A stretch of 64,000 nucleotides of DNA, from NCBI GenBank assembly GCA_026874595.1, contig CM049307.1, forward strand, positions 8,887,579 to 8,951,578, in the 5' to 3' direction. Of this stretch, positions 13,422-26,064 are shown in pieces. The stretch is from Sipunculus nudus. Lineage: Eukaryota; Annelida; Sipuncula; Golfingiida; Sipunculidae. The stretch's first letter is position 1. Each line of letters begins with the position of its first letter. A program made the position numbers and the translations under genes. Below the pieces are notes generated by a model. The model saw only the letters and a list, made by a program, of their open reading frames with translations, did no database searches and was not told the DNA's origin.

Positions 13422-13457
13422 ACAAATCAGCTGAGTGACATGACCCATGGGTCAATA
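13422..13457 (+). mobile_element. 3' terminus of an HLE-1-type element (solo end)
   Basis: The sequence aaatcagctgagtgacatga followed by the palindrome tgacccatgggtca matches the 3' ends at 29095, 37247, 58611 and 63510. No matching body could be followed to the left, so this is a fragment. Confidence 0.5.
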
Positions 13458-14800
13458 CACTAAATATTTAGGCAAGTTTAAAGGTGATACCTAGATTATT
13501 GGATAAAAGTGACATATGAGTTTTTTGCCATACATTCAGATATTTATCACTGAAACATAAAACTGAAAGAGCCCACATATGTCATATCTATCTATATACT
13601 TCTAATCATGGATTTTTATAAATTGTCTCAACAATTTCTTTATAAAATATTACCAAAAAATATTTACAACCTGTGGATAGTTGTTTCACCTAGAGATGAC
13701 CTTTTATTTACAATATGGTCATATTAATCACTGCTTTATAGATTGAAGACGTATATACACTCTGTAACCTCCAGAATCCAGAGAAAGGTCATGAAATTGA
13801 AAAGTAACAATTTTAAAAACTTTCTAAATATTTAATTCCAGAAGTCATAAAAAGTTCATGACATTTGATCTTATGATCAGTATAACATTGTTGTCAATTT
13901 CTCAATTTCTTTAAAGTAAGAAATATATTGAACATATAAAGCTTTTTGTGTGGCTTCTGGTGTCCTTGCAGACCTTCTGGTTATGACGTTGTGGAATTTA
14001 TGCAATGTAATGCAACAAGTCTTTCAATATTTCGGAAGCATCCCTTTAAAGTTGTGACGTTTTACAACATTGCTGTTTAGAGTTAGTTTTATAAAACAGT
14101 CCAGTCAACTTTTGCTAATATTTAGCAGTCCTTAGGAAGTGCTGTTATACTGTTATTTACAGCAGACAGATACCTTAAACAAACTGGTCATCAAGGATTA
14201 ATAACACATCTTCTGTTTCTCCTGGTGATGCCAACCATTGCGCTGTATTGTTCATTCTGCTGGCCAACTTGAAAAATGGTAATCTACTTGTCACCTAAAC
14301 TGGTACATTAGAAGAGCTCTGAGACTGCAAATTAAAATGTACCTAGACATTTCATGACATGTGGGTAATGGTAAAGACGTCACATAAGGTTTATACAATA
14401 CAGGTTTATTGAAAGCAACTAAACAAAACTCAAGAACCTCATTAGTTTCTTAGCATCCTTTGGCCTTGTTTGCACCCTGGAATGATTAAAGTGAATGTTC
14501 AAAGCACTTGACACAGTTCTAGACCTCGCCTGCCTAAAGAAGCCTGTCAGATACAGCCTGTACACAGCAGGAGACCACATGCAGACTCTTCCACACTGCT
14601 TAATTAATCTTTCTTCTAGTGTCTACAGCACTAGGATATGTATAAAGCCTAACATCTTATTCCAGAGGTTATCTGCATATGTGTGGGATCAGTGCATTTT
14701 TATTCCAAAATACAGTACCATCTGCCTCAGCATAACTTTACCTGGAGGTCTCATGTTTTATATGCTGCAAATCAAAATTTAAATTTTCTGACCACAGCAT
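13458..14800. other. Unassigned intergenic DNA
   Basis: AT-rich; a 95-codon plus-strand frame at 14495-14782 has no family resemblance and no splice context. Nothing else seen. Confidence 0.5.
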
Positions 14801-15866
14801 TGGTTACCTGACTGCATGTGAGCCAGCTGACTATTGTTTCCTGACTGCCTGTGTGCCAGCTGACTTTCGTAACCTGACTGCATGTGTGCAAGTTGACTTT
14901 GGTTACTTGACTGCATGTGTGCCAGCTGACTTTGGTTACCTGACTGCATGTGTGCCAGCTTACTTTCGTAACCTGACTGCATGTGAGCCAGCTGACTATT
15001 GTTACCTGACTGCATGTGTGCCAGCTGACTTTGGTTACCTGACTGCATGTGTGCCAGCTAACTTTCGTAACCTGACTGCATGTTTGCCAGCTGACTTTGG
15101 TTACTTAACTGCATGTGTGCCAGCTAACTTTCGTAACCTGACTGCATGTGTGCGAGCTGACTTTGGTTACCTGACTGCATGTGTGCCAGCTAAATTTCGT
15201 AACCTGACTGCATGTGTGCCAGCTGACTTTGGTTACTTGACTGCATGTGTGCCAGCTGACTTTGGTTACCTGACTGCATGTGTGCCAGCTGACTTTGGTT
15301 ACCTGACTGAATGTGTGCCAGCTGACTTTGGTTACCTGACTGCATGTGTGCCAGCTGACTTTGGTTACTTGACTGCATGTGTGCCAGCTGACTTTGGTTA
15401 CCTGACTGCATGTGTGCCAGCTGACTTTGGTTACCTGACTGAATGTGTGCCAGCTGACTTTGGTTACCTGACTGCATGTGTGCCAGCTAACTTTCGTAAC
15501 CTGACTGCATGTGTGCCAGCTGACTTTGGTAACCTGACTGCATGTGTGCCAACTGACTTTGGTAACCTGACTGCATGTGTGCCAGCTGACTTTGTTTACC
15601 TAAGACTGCATGTGTGCCAGCTGACTTTGGTAAGCTGACTGCTAGTTTGCCAGCTGACTTGGTTACCTGACTGCATGTGTACAAGCTTACTTTGGTAACC
15701 TGACTGCATGTGTGCCAGCTGACTTTTGTAACCTGACTGCATTGTGCCAGCTGACTTTGGTTACCTGACTGCATGTGTGCAAGCTGACTTGGTTACCTGA
15801 CTGCATGTGTGCCAGCTGACTTTGGTAACCTGACTGCATGTTTGCCACCTGACTTTGGTAATCTGA
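14801..15866. repeat. 33-bp minisatellite, about 32 copies
   Basis: Unit tgactgcatgtgtgccagct followed by gactttggttacc. Alternating variants (ttggttacc, ttcgtaacc, agctaac) mark sub-blocks; a five-copy block with 'tgaatgtgtg' recurs near 15305 and 15440. Copies become irregular (single-base indels) after 15600. Each unit contains the palindromic E-box core CAGCTG and a GGTTACCTGA block. Open frames on both strands follow from 33 being divisible by three. Confidence 0.96.
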
Positions 15867-17396
15867 ATCTTCTTGTCATCAATGTTGCCTTGATTAGTGG
15901 TTCACAGAGAGAAAGGTTTAAAGGGACACCATTCAGGGGCAATATTCTTTCACATTATTTGTTCTGTTTTGCTTTATATGAAAGTTTCCCAGCAAAAGCA
16001 CCCCAGCTCACAGTTTCACTACCTTGCATACAGCTGTATACAGGTATTTAACACCTTGTTGTGGCTTTGCTTGTTTGAAAACACAGGTGTCTGTTTACCA
16101 TAACAAGGCAGCGTGACCGGAAATCTGATTTTGTGTGATAGATCCCAAAGTGAAAGCTGCAACACAATATTTCAGCCAGAGGGAACATGATTTACACATT
16201 TTGGGCCAAGTCAGTCAATGCATCTCTTGATTGACAGATGTTGTGGTCCACGCTGTGTTTATGTTTACACCTGTAATCATGCCCATTCCACTTGTTTTGA
16301 CACTAGTGTACAGGAGTAAGCCATCTGTTTCATTTTGGCAGGTGTCAATTTATTTCAAAGGGAAGCAGCTATTTTCTTGTGTTAATTCAACAGGCTTTAT
16401 AGGTGATTAAGCCCCTTTAAAGGGTTTGTAGACTGATCACTACATTGAAGGTTACACTTAATTACCACTGTATATATGGGCAGGTCAGGTTCATCCGTGG
16501 CTTCATTCCTGAAAATTTACCTGACTCAGCACTTTTTACCTCACAGGGTGCTTTTCTCATCTCAGTTGCTTGTCAAATAGGAATCCAAAGAATTTAACCA
16601 GGGGTTTATGTGACAGCTTCAGGTGGTATTTTAACACCTCACACTTCCTCTGTCACCCTGAACATCCTCTCCAGGAAATGTTTCTTTAAAAACAAGCCAT
16701 GGTCACTGGCCAAGATACATGTTACATTGTCTAGGGCTGTACATCTACTATGGCGATGCTTTTTTTTTATTTTAATTGATATCCCATACAAAATTTCATT
16801 TTTCAAATTCCTTTGGTACTTTTTAAAAAGCCATCTTCAAGGCCACCTCTTTTCACAATTTACACCTCCAACAGTGAAGGTAGCTGTTGTTTTGGTGATT
16901 AATGTTGTTTGTTTGTTAGATATTTTGTTTGTCCATACAATATATCCAATCATTTTGATGGATTTTTGGTAAAATTTTGTGGAAGGGTAAGCCATGTGAA
17001 TGATTTAAAAAGTGAAGAATTTTTGTGCAGGTCTGGGCTGTTTGCCCTGTGAGTGCACTCCAGTTTGTAAAATGTAGGTACCCTCTGAATAGAACAATGC
17101 TGGTTTATAAAAATAACAGAACCATAGTCTTTAGTTCACAATCCATTCAATAAAACTAACTATACGATGGAGCAATAGAGCTTGTATTTTACTTAAATAA
17201 AGTAAAATTTTTCGCTAAGTGTTTCGGATGACAGCCACTATTTTGATTTATCTAACAAAATGTGTGTTGAACTCTCTGTGTGTTCAGCCTTTGACTGTCT
17301 TTAGTTTATTTTCTGCCACAGCCTTTTCTGGTAAGAAGATTATTTTAACTGAAAGATGTATGGAGAGAAGAAAGTGATTTGCTCTGATGTGTAATT
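15867..17396. other. Unassigned intergenic DNA
   Basis: No recognisable exon or repeat. A 120-codon plus-strand frame at 16610-16972 is AT-rich and hydrophobic by composition, with no family match I can name. Confidence 0.5.
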
Positions 17397-18425
17397 AACT
17401 GCTCTAAATTTAGAAAATTCCAAATTTCCCAATTTTTCACCAAATTTTATGCAAAATATCTGTCATCTAAAAAACTCTAGCATTTTGCTTTTTTTTGTGC
17501 CATCTGCTTTTATTTAGATTTATAGGGAAAAAGCTAAAAAAACTTTAAAAATCTTCTTCTCATAAAAATCCAGCCAAATTGTTCAATATTTCAGAGAAAT
17601 AATCCCTGAATCAATCTCTCAAGTTAGTTCAAATGGTTCCAGTTTGGTGATTTTGGCCCAGTTACAATAAGCTGAACTTAATCATTAGGCCACAAAAGGA
17701 TATAAAAATTACATTATCAGAAATGGCTGGAGCTATCATCACCAAATTTTAAGCAAATGTGAGTCATATTTGAAATTGAGGTATTTGTGGTTCCACCTGC
17801 ATCGCCCTGTCTTGTACAGAGGTCATTGGTAGCTAGCATCCCCAGATTTTATGCAAAAATCTGTCACACATATCAAATGTTGTGGGATTGAGCTTTTTGT
17901 GGTGCCACCTGCATCAGCTTACATTTTATGGGAAAAAAGCTTAAAAACCTTTGAAAAACCTTCTCTGAAATCATTCGGCCAAATTGTTCAATATTTCACT
18001 GAAATGATTCCAGCGATGAGTGCTCTCAAGTTTGTTCAAATTGTTTGGGTTCAATGAATTTTGGCCAAGTTACAGGAATTTGAACTTAGTCATTTGGCCA
18101 AGTAAACATACTAACATAATTTCAGAAACAACAGGAGCTAGCATCACCAAGTTTTCTTGCAAATGTTGGTGCCATGACGCTAATTTAAAAGTGAGGTTTT
18201 TGTGGTGCCACCTACTTTGACCTGCTTTTATTAGGTACCAAAAAAAACTCATAATTTTAGCCTCTTTCAGCTTAAAAATGTTTTGTGATGAAACTGTCAA
18301 GCTGAATAGTTCAATTTTTTACAAGAATTATCCCAGAGTAGGGTTTCTTTCAATTTTATAAGAATAGATTGGGTGGATTGATTTTTGGTGCAGTCATAGA
18401 AAGCTGAAGTTGGTCCTGTGGCCAT
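17397..18425 (+). mobile_element. HLE-6 core: degenerate ~300-bp tandem units
   Basis: Three to four diverged units share 'ggagctagcatcaccaa', 'ttgcaaatgt' and 'ttttgtggtgccacctgcat', with the last motif at about 17789, 17901 and 18204; one unit is internally shortened. The same core occurs in the 60543-60716 fragment with an intact ggtggcgccacc palindrome. Terminal structures are not visible here, so this is an internal remnant. Confidence 0.65.
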
Positions 18426-18738
18426 AAGTAAGCTTGCCTATTTCAAACTGAGGGAAGGAATGGTCTTCTTCTGCAAAACTGTTTTTAGGTTACCTTTATT
18501 CTTTTTTTTATTTTGTTAAGAACTGGTGGACCTGTAACAATGAAAGGACTGGGAGATACTTTGGTAAACAAAGCTAGTAGATTTATTAAATTAACAAACT
18601 GAGATCTTTGGGGATATAAGCAGAGCTGTATACAAGCAATATAAATAATTAGTTCCATATCCAGCTTATGTGAAAGATAAATCCATGAATAAAATTTATC
18701 TGTATTCTGATTTTGCTTTCCATAGGTATCTTTTATTA
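18426..18738. other. Unassigned spacer
   Basis: AT-rich, nothing recognised. Confidence 0.5.
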
Positions 18739-19060
18739 TTGTATCCCCAGACAAAGTTGGGGTATACTGTTTTCATGATGGTCCCGCCGCTGCCACAAAT
18801 AAATCTTGTTGGCGCGATAACTCAAAAAATATTTCACAGATCTTTACCAAACTTGGTATATGTATAGATATGGATGAGAGGACGAGGCCTATTGAAAATG
18901 AGGTCATGACCTTCACTAGGAGAGTGTCTGTGCACATAGCTCAAAGAGTGGTTTTAAAGTATCTGCCCCAAATTTTACATGTCCATACATCTTCGATGAC
19001 TTTCTCATACACAAGACTGGTGGGGGAATCATTTTTTACATCCATGCCAGTATTTCAGCA
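18739..19060 (+). mobile_element. HLE-4 element, 5' part
   Basis: Begins with a stem-loop (tgtatccccagacaaagttg then gggtatac: TATCCCC pairs with GGGGTATA), followed by 'ggcgcgataactcaaaaaat', typical of a Helitron-like core. No 3' end is adjacent. A matching 3' end of the same orientation lies at 25905-25954. Confidence 0.6.
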
Positions 19061-20855
19061 GTGATGTTTGGTTAATTTGTGCTTGTACTAGAATTAAAAT
19101 GTTTAGTACTTGCATTGTACATGTGCATGTCACACATGTACTTGAAAATTAAACAAGAACTTTTCAAATAACGGTCAAGCATGTTATCATGGAAGCATTA
19201 TACCTGATGTATATCCCATTGCACAGGTTCACATTAGGCCTGCAGGCCTTGTGATATGGTTAACTAATGTGCCATTAGTCTATAGTACATCCTTACCATT
19301 GTGTACTTTCTGCCTTAAAAGGGTGAGGCTGAGGTATTGATTCGCTGTTTTCTTGGGTTGCATCAGGTGGAGGCATAGGATTACTTCTAGATTGTTTTAC
19401 ACTTTCTCTGATTGCATTTACATTACAGGTGATAACTTGCATCTTCACTAGATTTTAAATGCACTGCACAGGGATACTGCTGTTAATGAGTGAATTTAAC
19501 ATTGATAAGTCATATAGTAGCTATTGAATAAATTAGTTTAAGTTCTTGTGCAGGAATTACAATGGCTATTTAGTTATTACAATTTGTTTTCCTTTTATAT
19601 ACACTCTAATTTTATCTCATCATGAAAATTAAAACAACTGAAGAAACATGAAAATATTTACGCTACAAGTTTAGGGTCAGATGCAAACTTTCTGGGTGTT
19701 GTTTCATGGCTGGTTTTAGGCAATCTTATCAGTAAAGGGTTAAGACAGGACTCCACAGACATCAGTTCTCTGATTTCTTAGTAAATACTGTGACATTTGA
19801 ATTTGAATTTCTGTTACAAATTTAAAATTGTCTTATGTAAGAAGAAATTATAATTCATTAAAAATGTATGAAAATAGAAGAATTGAATTTTAATACTTTT
19901 AAAGTCATAAAATTTCAATAAATAGTTAGAGGCCATGACAAGCAATTGAAGTTTGATTTCTAGTAGTTTTAATTTTTTTGGCATTTCCTAGTTTTATTTT
20001 AGGATTATAAATACATGGAAATATGCCTATTTGTGAATTGATTATACTAGAACCAGTTGCTTTGCTAAAATGATGAAATCTTCACTGCAAAATATACCAG
20101 ATTAACATTTGGTTAGGTCTTAAAATGTCCTCTAAAAGTATAGAAATGTACTGAAATCTTAAGAGTGGGGGGGGAGAATATTTGCTCTTATTATGCAAGG
20201 TGTTATTGAATTATTATTATGGTATTCTCAAGAATTTTGTAATTGCAATTATATAAACATGATTTGTAAAGTAGCATTTTGATTGTGTTAAAAAATAATT
20301 AAAAAATAACTGATTGGCATGAATTACAGATGGTCAAACTTTTGCTCAGTGACCCATTTATGGCATGTCTACTGTAATCAGAAAAACATGAGATCCAACA
20401 AGTTTATGTCAGACAGATCATTTAAAACAAAACTTTTTAGAATGTACTTATTTAACCGTCACAGGTCTTTCAGTTACATGTTTATTTTTTTCAGCAATTG
20501 GCTTTCTCAGCCTTGTCATGTTCCTGTTTATTTTTTTCATCAGAAGTTAAACTAACTGCTAATCATGGAACAAGTTGAATAAGTGCTGCAGCATGGTTAA
20601 ATGTCACAGGATTTTCCCCAGCAGTGCCTGTCTTTCATTAAGTTAAAAGTATCCATACTGGGTTTCTACAGAGTGCTTATTGCTGCAGGAAATTCTAACA
20701 AAAGTTAAGACCCATAACATCTAGTTTTATATGAAACACACCCCGAGAAATCATTATCACTGCTGTCTGATAAGTAAAGAATAAACTGATGTCACGGGCT
20801 GGTGTCTTTTAGTCCATTGACTGTATGGTTGATCTTGCTACAAACAATGTGAAAT
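19061..20855. other. Unassigned intergenic DNA
   Basis: AT-rich non-coding sequence; a poly-G run near 20167. No gene or repeat recognised. Confidence 0.55.
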
Positions 20856-21000
20856 GGTCCCCCACTGTAAAGAGGGAGGACTACTAAAATGGTCCCTGTC
20901 TGTCTGTCCATTATTCCATCCGTCCGTCCCCCATCACTGATGCCACACTCTCCTAGTTATACATATGACGGGGAACTATTTGTGCCTTTAGGCCCTGTTC
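20856..21000 (+). mobile_element. HLE-5 short element, copy 1
   Basis: Starts ggtcccccactgtaaagagg, contains 'ctaaaatggtccctgtctgtc' style pyrimidine-rich tetranucleotides and 'cccatcactgatgccacact', and ends with tatgacggggaac and a short hairpin (tgcctttaggccc). Copy 2 at 31322-31456 has the same order of blocks. Confidence 0.7.
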
Positions 21001-22607
21001 TCTCTGACTCTGCATCAACAGTAAACCAATGACAAGATTATTAAGGAAAGACAGCCAGTAGGAGTCAACAGGTCCAAAATGTTACCAAATCTTCATATTT
21101 TTTAAACTATAATAACATTATAACCCTTAGTTATATATTAAAATTTTAATGCATGATGTTTTACAATGAAGACAAACTTCATATGCCATTTTACTTTCTA
21201 CAATGAATTATATGAAACATGATGTTAATAATATTGATAATGATCACAGTTCCTCTCTGGATCCGCAAACAAATGGTTTGCTCAAGTTCTACGGATAACA
21301 TAAAATGGATGATGGAACGCACATATGTGGGGCCAATAACACGTGATCTGTTAACTATTGTGCTTTATTTCACCTTTCACATATGCAGTGACTTACAGAT
21401 AATAAAAGTGAGTTCAACAGCAATAATTATTTACAGATATTTATATATCATAGGTGACAAAAGCAGAGGTTTAATAGTGTTGGTTGCTCCATAAATATTG
21501 TCCAATTAGCAGTTCTCTAATTCTCATGATCTTCTTTCCCACAATACTCTAATTCCCCATTATAATTTATATTTGAAAATGTTTATATTGTGAAAGAACT
21601 TTGTCCATGGACAGTTTTTGTCACATGACAGTATTTGTCACATGACAGTATTTGTCACATGACAGTATTTAACAGAACATATACTTGTACCATTGTGCCA
21701 CATATAACTACTGATCTACCCCAGAATAAAACTTTTCTAATTATTCAACCACCACCTTGTTTCCATTGAAGTAATTTTTATCCTCTTAAGAGTCAACCAA
21801 TTGAAAATTTATTTATTTTTCATGTGGTCAGATAATTAGATTTAATATGGTATGCTACATTCTAAATGAGATGATATAACAGTTTGATAGACTATGTAGC
21901 CGGTGTACTATCAGCAGTTTCATGCCTCCAGCATTAGAGAGTCTGTTGAATGTATCAGAGTAGTAAAATCTATGACAGTCATATGACTGGAAAACTATAT
22001 GAGGAAAATCTGTGCCTCATTTTGAAAAATGCCCTACAGTTATTTGGTCAATTCTGAATAGAGTGGAATTGAATTATAACTGGAGGGGAAATGTATGAAT
22101 TGACTTACAAGTTCTTGTCTGTCAGCTGTACATTTTGTAGATCAGCTGGACACTGTTTAACTCAGGTCATATGTCTCTAATGGGTCTCATAGTCAAAGAT
22201 GAAATGAGGTTAATTCTCCCTCTCTGAAATTTGTCTGTCAAGGCACTAGCCAATGAAATGCCAATCAAAACATTGCAAACTTTTAAATTGTGAAATTACT
22301 ACAGGCACAATTTAATTAAAACTAATTTTAGTTGGAACTGATATTTTCCCCTAACTGAATTTAACTGAATTGCAATTGAAAATTTTCACCAAAAAAAAAT
22401 CCTGGATTGGAATTTAAGTGGAATTCAAAAATTGACCCCAGATCATCTTCAGGGAGTGTTACACTTTTTATAAACCAGACTAGATGATAGATATGTATAT
22501 TTTATTTCTGATGCCATGCACCCTGTTCAGAATGATTTCATAAATACTCAATATTGTGGTCAATCTCTGTGGGTGTTCATTGAATATCTGCCCTCTGACA
22601 AATATAC
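21001..22607. other. Unassigned intergenic DNA
   Basis: Apart from the triple 17-bp repeat at 21620, nothing recognised. Confidence 0.5.
21620..21670. repeat. Three 17-bp repeats with GTCACATGAC palindrome
   Basis: The 10-bp palindrome gtcacatgac occurs at 21620, 21637 and 21654, each followed by agtattt, i.e. exact 17-bp spacing. TCACATGA is the core bound by MITF/TFE-type bHLH-ZIP factors in animals; function here is only inferred. Confidence 0.85.
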
Positions 22608-22764
22608 TGTTACGAAGGCAAATTGTTGATCGGAAAAATCCTGGGCCGATCCGGGAGTCGAACCAAGGTCGGTGGTGCACAAGTCCGGCGTACCAACCGC
22701 TTCGCTAGAAAAGCAAGCTTCACTAGCGAGACAGTTCGGTCCGCTTTTATGTCTTCCCGTAACA
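22608..22764 (-). mobile_element. 157-bp solo-LTR-like insert with tRNA-like pol III boxes
   Basis: Bounded by TGTTACG...CGTAACA (TG...CA termini within a short inverted repeat) and flanked by a perfect 4-bp direct repeat, ATAC (22604-22607 and 22765-22768). It is far more GC- and CpG-rich than its surroundings. On the minus strand it begins TGTTACGGGAAG, has a TATA-like CATAAAAG, then an exact A box (TAGCGAAGCGG) and exact B box (GGTTCGACTCC). The acceptor arms do not pair, so it is not a functional tRNA. A solo LTR of a short-LTR Ty3/gypsy-like element or a TRIM is most likely; a MITE that captured a SINE head is the alternative. Confidence 0.7.
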
Positions 22765-25700
22765 ATACCCACGACATTCGTGATTAACAGCCATCCTTTG
22801 AGGTCACCATAGAAACACGGTTTGATTATTCTCTTCATCCTTTGTGTTACATCCTAACAATGCATAAAATTAAGACAAGTAATAAACAATTGAAAAAAAA
22901 AAATCTATATATACCAGAAATATGCCTTCAAGCGTAAAAAATTGCCACTTGAGAAATGTCAAATCTTTTGATTGTATCTGTGATTGTCAGTGTTTTTTAT
23001 TTTAATATAATCTAATTATTGCCCTTTATTTTTAGAAAATCAGTACTGTGACTACTGTCATGGCTGATTTATCAATAGCTGAGTAGTGAATGTGAAATCC
23101 AGTTCCAAGACTGTTCCTCACAATAATGTACTCTTATAAAGCACCAAGTATACCAGAACATCTGAGATCAGCTCACGTGTCATAATTACAACAGGCAATT
23201 AATGGCTGCTACATGAATTAATCCAGGCTCCATAAATAGATAGATTGAATCAAGGATTAATTAAACATATATATATTGTTGTTAACTTCATCTTCCTTCA
23301 CAGGACAGTGCACCTGCAAGCCATGAACCTAATCTTTTAAAAAAATCTCCTGTATAATGACTCCTCCCACCTTTGTCTATCCTTGTAAAATCCAGCACAT
23401 GTCAATCTCTCCTATCCTTACAAGGACAGAATTAATGTGGTTAACAAATTGAACATGATGTTTCAGTAGCAGTTTTCAAAGAATTCATAAACCAGAGCTT
23501 TTTACCACTATGCAGAGCAAGTATTTTTAGGATTTTTACCCCTCAGAATTACCAGCTTTAGAAGCAATATGGCCTGCTAATAGGAAGCATTTTTACTGTG
23601 GACTTTTCTATTAGCTGCCATTTTGGCATGTACCCTTTTTTGTGAAATACTACTCTACACCAAAAAGAGGTCATCAAGGGTTACATTTCTCTGAATATGG
23701 GTCACTTCAAAGACTGAGCGTTTCAGAAGTAGCTGCTGCAGGACGAAATTGAATGTATGAGAGCAGATCTAATGAACACAGGTCCCCTGCTGTGTATGAA
23801 CCAAATGTGTGACATGTGCCAGTTTTAATTTCGGTAGCAGACCAGAGGGAATTTGCTGTATGTCTTGACATTAAAAACTTATCATTACTACAAAAGATGA
23901 TGGCACAAATGACACTGGTATCCCCAGGAGCAGTGGGGGCTTGATTGAGGGGGAAAATGTACCTCAGAACCATGCTCCTGATTCATTGATTTAAGTCACC
24001 AGAGATTGTGATTGGCTGCAAAAATACCTGTCAGAGTAATTGAGAGGAAACAAACAATTTTCTTAAAACTAGTTGACATAATACATAATGTGTTAGATTA
24101 TATTTGTTATACTTGGATATTACACATACACTCTCATGACAAAAAATACTTCATTATATATGTTATTCTAGATAACCAGATTGACTGCTTGCTGGAAATA
24201 ATGTTAAAATAGTTAAATTACTGTAATAGTAATGTACCAGTAATGACAAAGCAATTTCCAGTAAGTATTCATTGTAAATCAGATATAAAAAGTATCATTT
24301 TACACATTAACATACATTAATAATAATATGCATTTTCATCATTTGTAAAATACTGTTGATGACAAAGTATCTAATTTCATGATTTATTTTGATAGATATA
24401 GATTAGTAGGTTTTGTTTTGCTATATTGTAGTGTGATTATTAAATAAAAGTTGATGTAAGAGAGCTGATGCAATTATCAATGACCATGGCAGCAAGATAT
24501 ATCCTGAAAAAAATGAAGTCTTTATAAAAATAGAAGGTTAATATTTGATATTTTAGAAGAAAGCTTCGTAAATATTTTTTAATATGATAGATAGTTGTTT
24601 GCTCTATTGGATTTGCAAATTAGGTCTAGGTTTTATCAGACATCTTTTTAGTGTACTTGGTGAACAGTGGAGATTCAGACTTTAATATCAATGAATTGTA
24701 GAATACAAGTCACCTGTGGAATACCAGTGGAGTGTTCAAACCGTTGCTGTGGGGGACCTGTATGTTTATGCAGCATGCTTTAAATATTCGACTACCTCTC
24801 TATGGTAGAGAACCTGCATCCAGTATAACATGCATGGTCATTCTTTAAGTATTGATGATCATACCAGCTGAACTAATAATGAAAGTAACTTACCAAATAA
24901 CATACTATATTTTGAATCAATTTCTTTTTGTTATAATGTATAAGCAACTCAGCAAATCATATGATAAATGTAGAAATTTCCAAATGGTATTTAGTAATAA
25001 AGCCACCACCCATAACTGCATAAGCTCTAGGTGTAATTGAATTTACACAGTATTGTCACTGATTAGTGAGGGCCTTATGAGTCTCATCAAGTTACCTATA
25101 CAAAAGTAAACCACGCCACCTTAAAAAAAAACATATGTACATCAACATTTTTAGTAACCTCTATGAATAAGTAAACAGTATATCCAATTAATGAAAATAA
25201 CTATTTTAATTAATCATGATCAACAGTGAATAACAGTATATTTAAAATAAAAATAAATATTGCTATTCATTGGTTAAACCCCATATTGGATAGTCAATGT
25301 TACGTAATGAGAGGGTTCATTAAAGTATAAAGGGTTTGTTCTGTAAATCAGATTGGTATTTATTATTAAACATGTTCATTAACAACAAACTGCACTGATT
25401 GAGTTGTAATTTGTGGTTACCTTTGGAGAATGGAATATCATTCTTTATAAAACATCCTTCATTTAAACGTGGGTTACCACTAAGTGTGTCCTTTTTTGCA
25501 TCTCTTTATGCAACAAAGTTTTCAATTATTAGAGACTAATTTTCTAGGCATCTTAAAAAAATAGAACATCAGCACTTGAGACCTCATGATTGATTAAAGT
25601 ATCTTTAAAGGTAATGATGTCTTCTTTTTCTCTCAAAAATGTCAAAAAACTACTTTGCTATAATGAACACATTTTGCTGAAATTGGAAGTGACAATGGCA

Positions 25701-25904
25701 GTCTTATGAAAGTAAGGGTAGTGTGGATAAATTATTGTAACCTCAGACAAAGTCAAGGAATGCCAGTACTATTTTTTCAGCACATTTTCTACTTCATAGG
25801 ATTTTTGTAAACCTATTAGATAAATTGTGACCTTGACCCTGATTGCCTCGTAAAGTTTCAGTATATCCTTAGGTGACAGATGGCCTATTTTAGACTATTT
25901 TTTA
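22765..25904. other. Unassigned AT-rich intergenic DNA
   Basis: No gene or obvious repeat. Some of 25740-25904 may be the body of the HLE-4 element whose 3' end follows. Confidence 0.5.
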
Positions 25905-25954
25905 TTTTGCCCTGTCTGGGGATACTATGGCATCTTGATGCCTGAAATTTCTAG
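25905..25954 (+). mobile_element. HLE-4 element, 3' terminus ending in CTAG
   Basis: Contains ctgtctggggatac (inverted match of the tatccccagac at the 18739 end), a hairpin ggcatcttgatgcc, then ctag followed by a T run. A 3' hairpin a few bases before CTRR, next to T, is the hallmark of Helitron ends. Confidence 0.65.
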
Positions 25955-26064
25955 TTTTTAATCACTGTTTATAAGAATCATGAATAATATACTGACAAAC
26001 AGCTCTGTTTAAAATTAAAAGGAATAGATAGAACAAAAATATACTGGTACATTTTATCATTTTA

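Noticed and set aside
14853-15638. 261-codon ORF with 11-residue repeats
   Set aside because: 33-bp array; also open on the other strand, no start, stop or splice context.
22560-22838. 92-codon minus-strand ORF and apparent tRNA gene
   Set aside because: The A and B boxes are intact but acceptor and T stems do not pair; the sequence lies in a TG...CA insert with target duplication.
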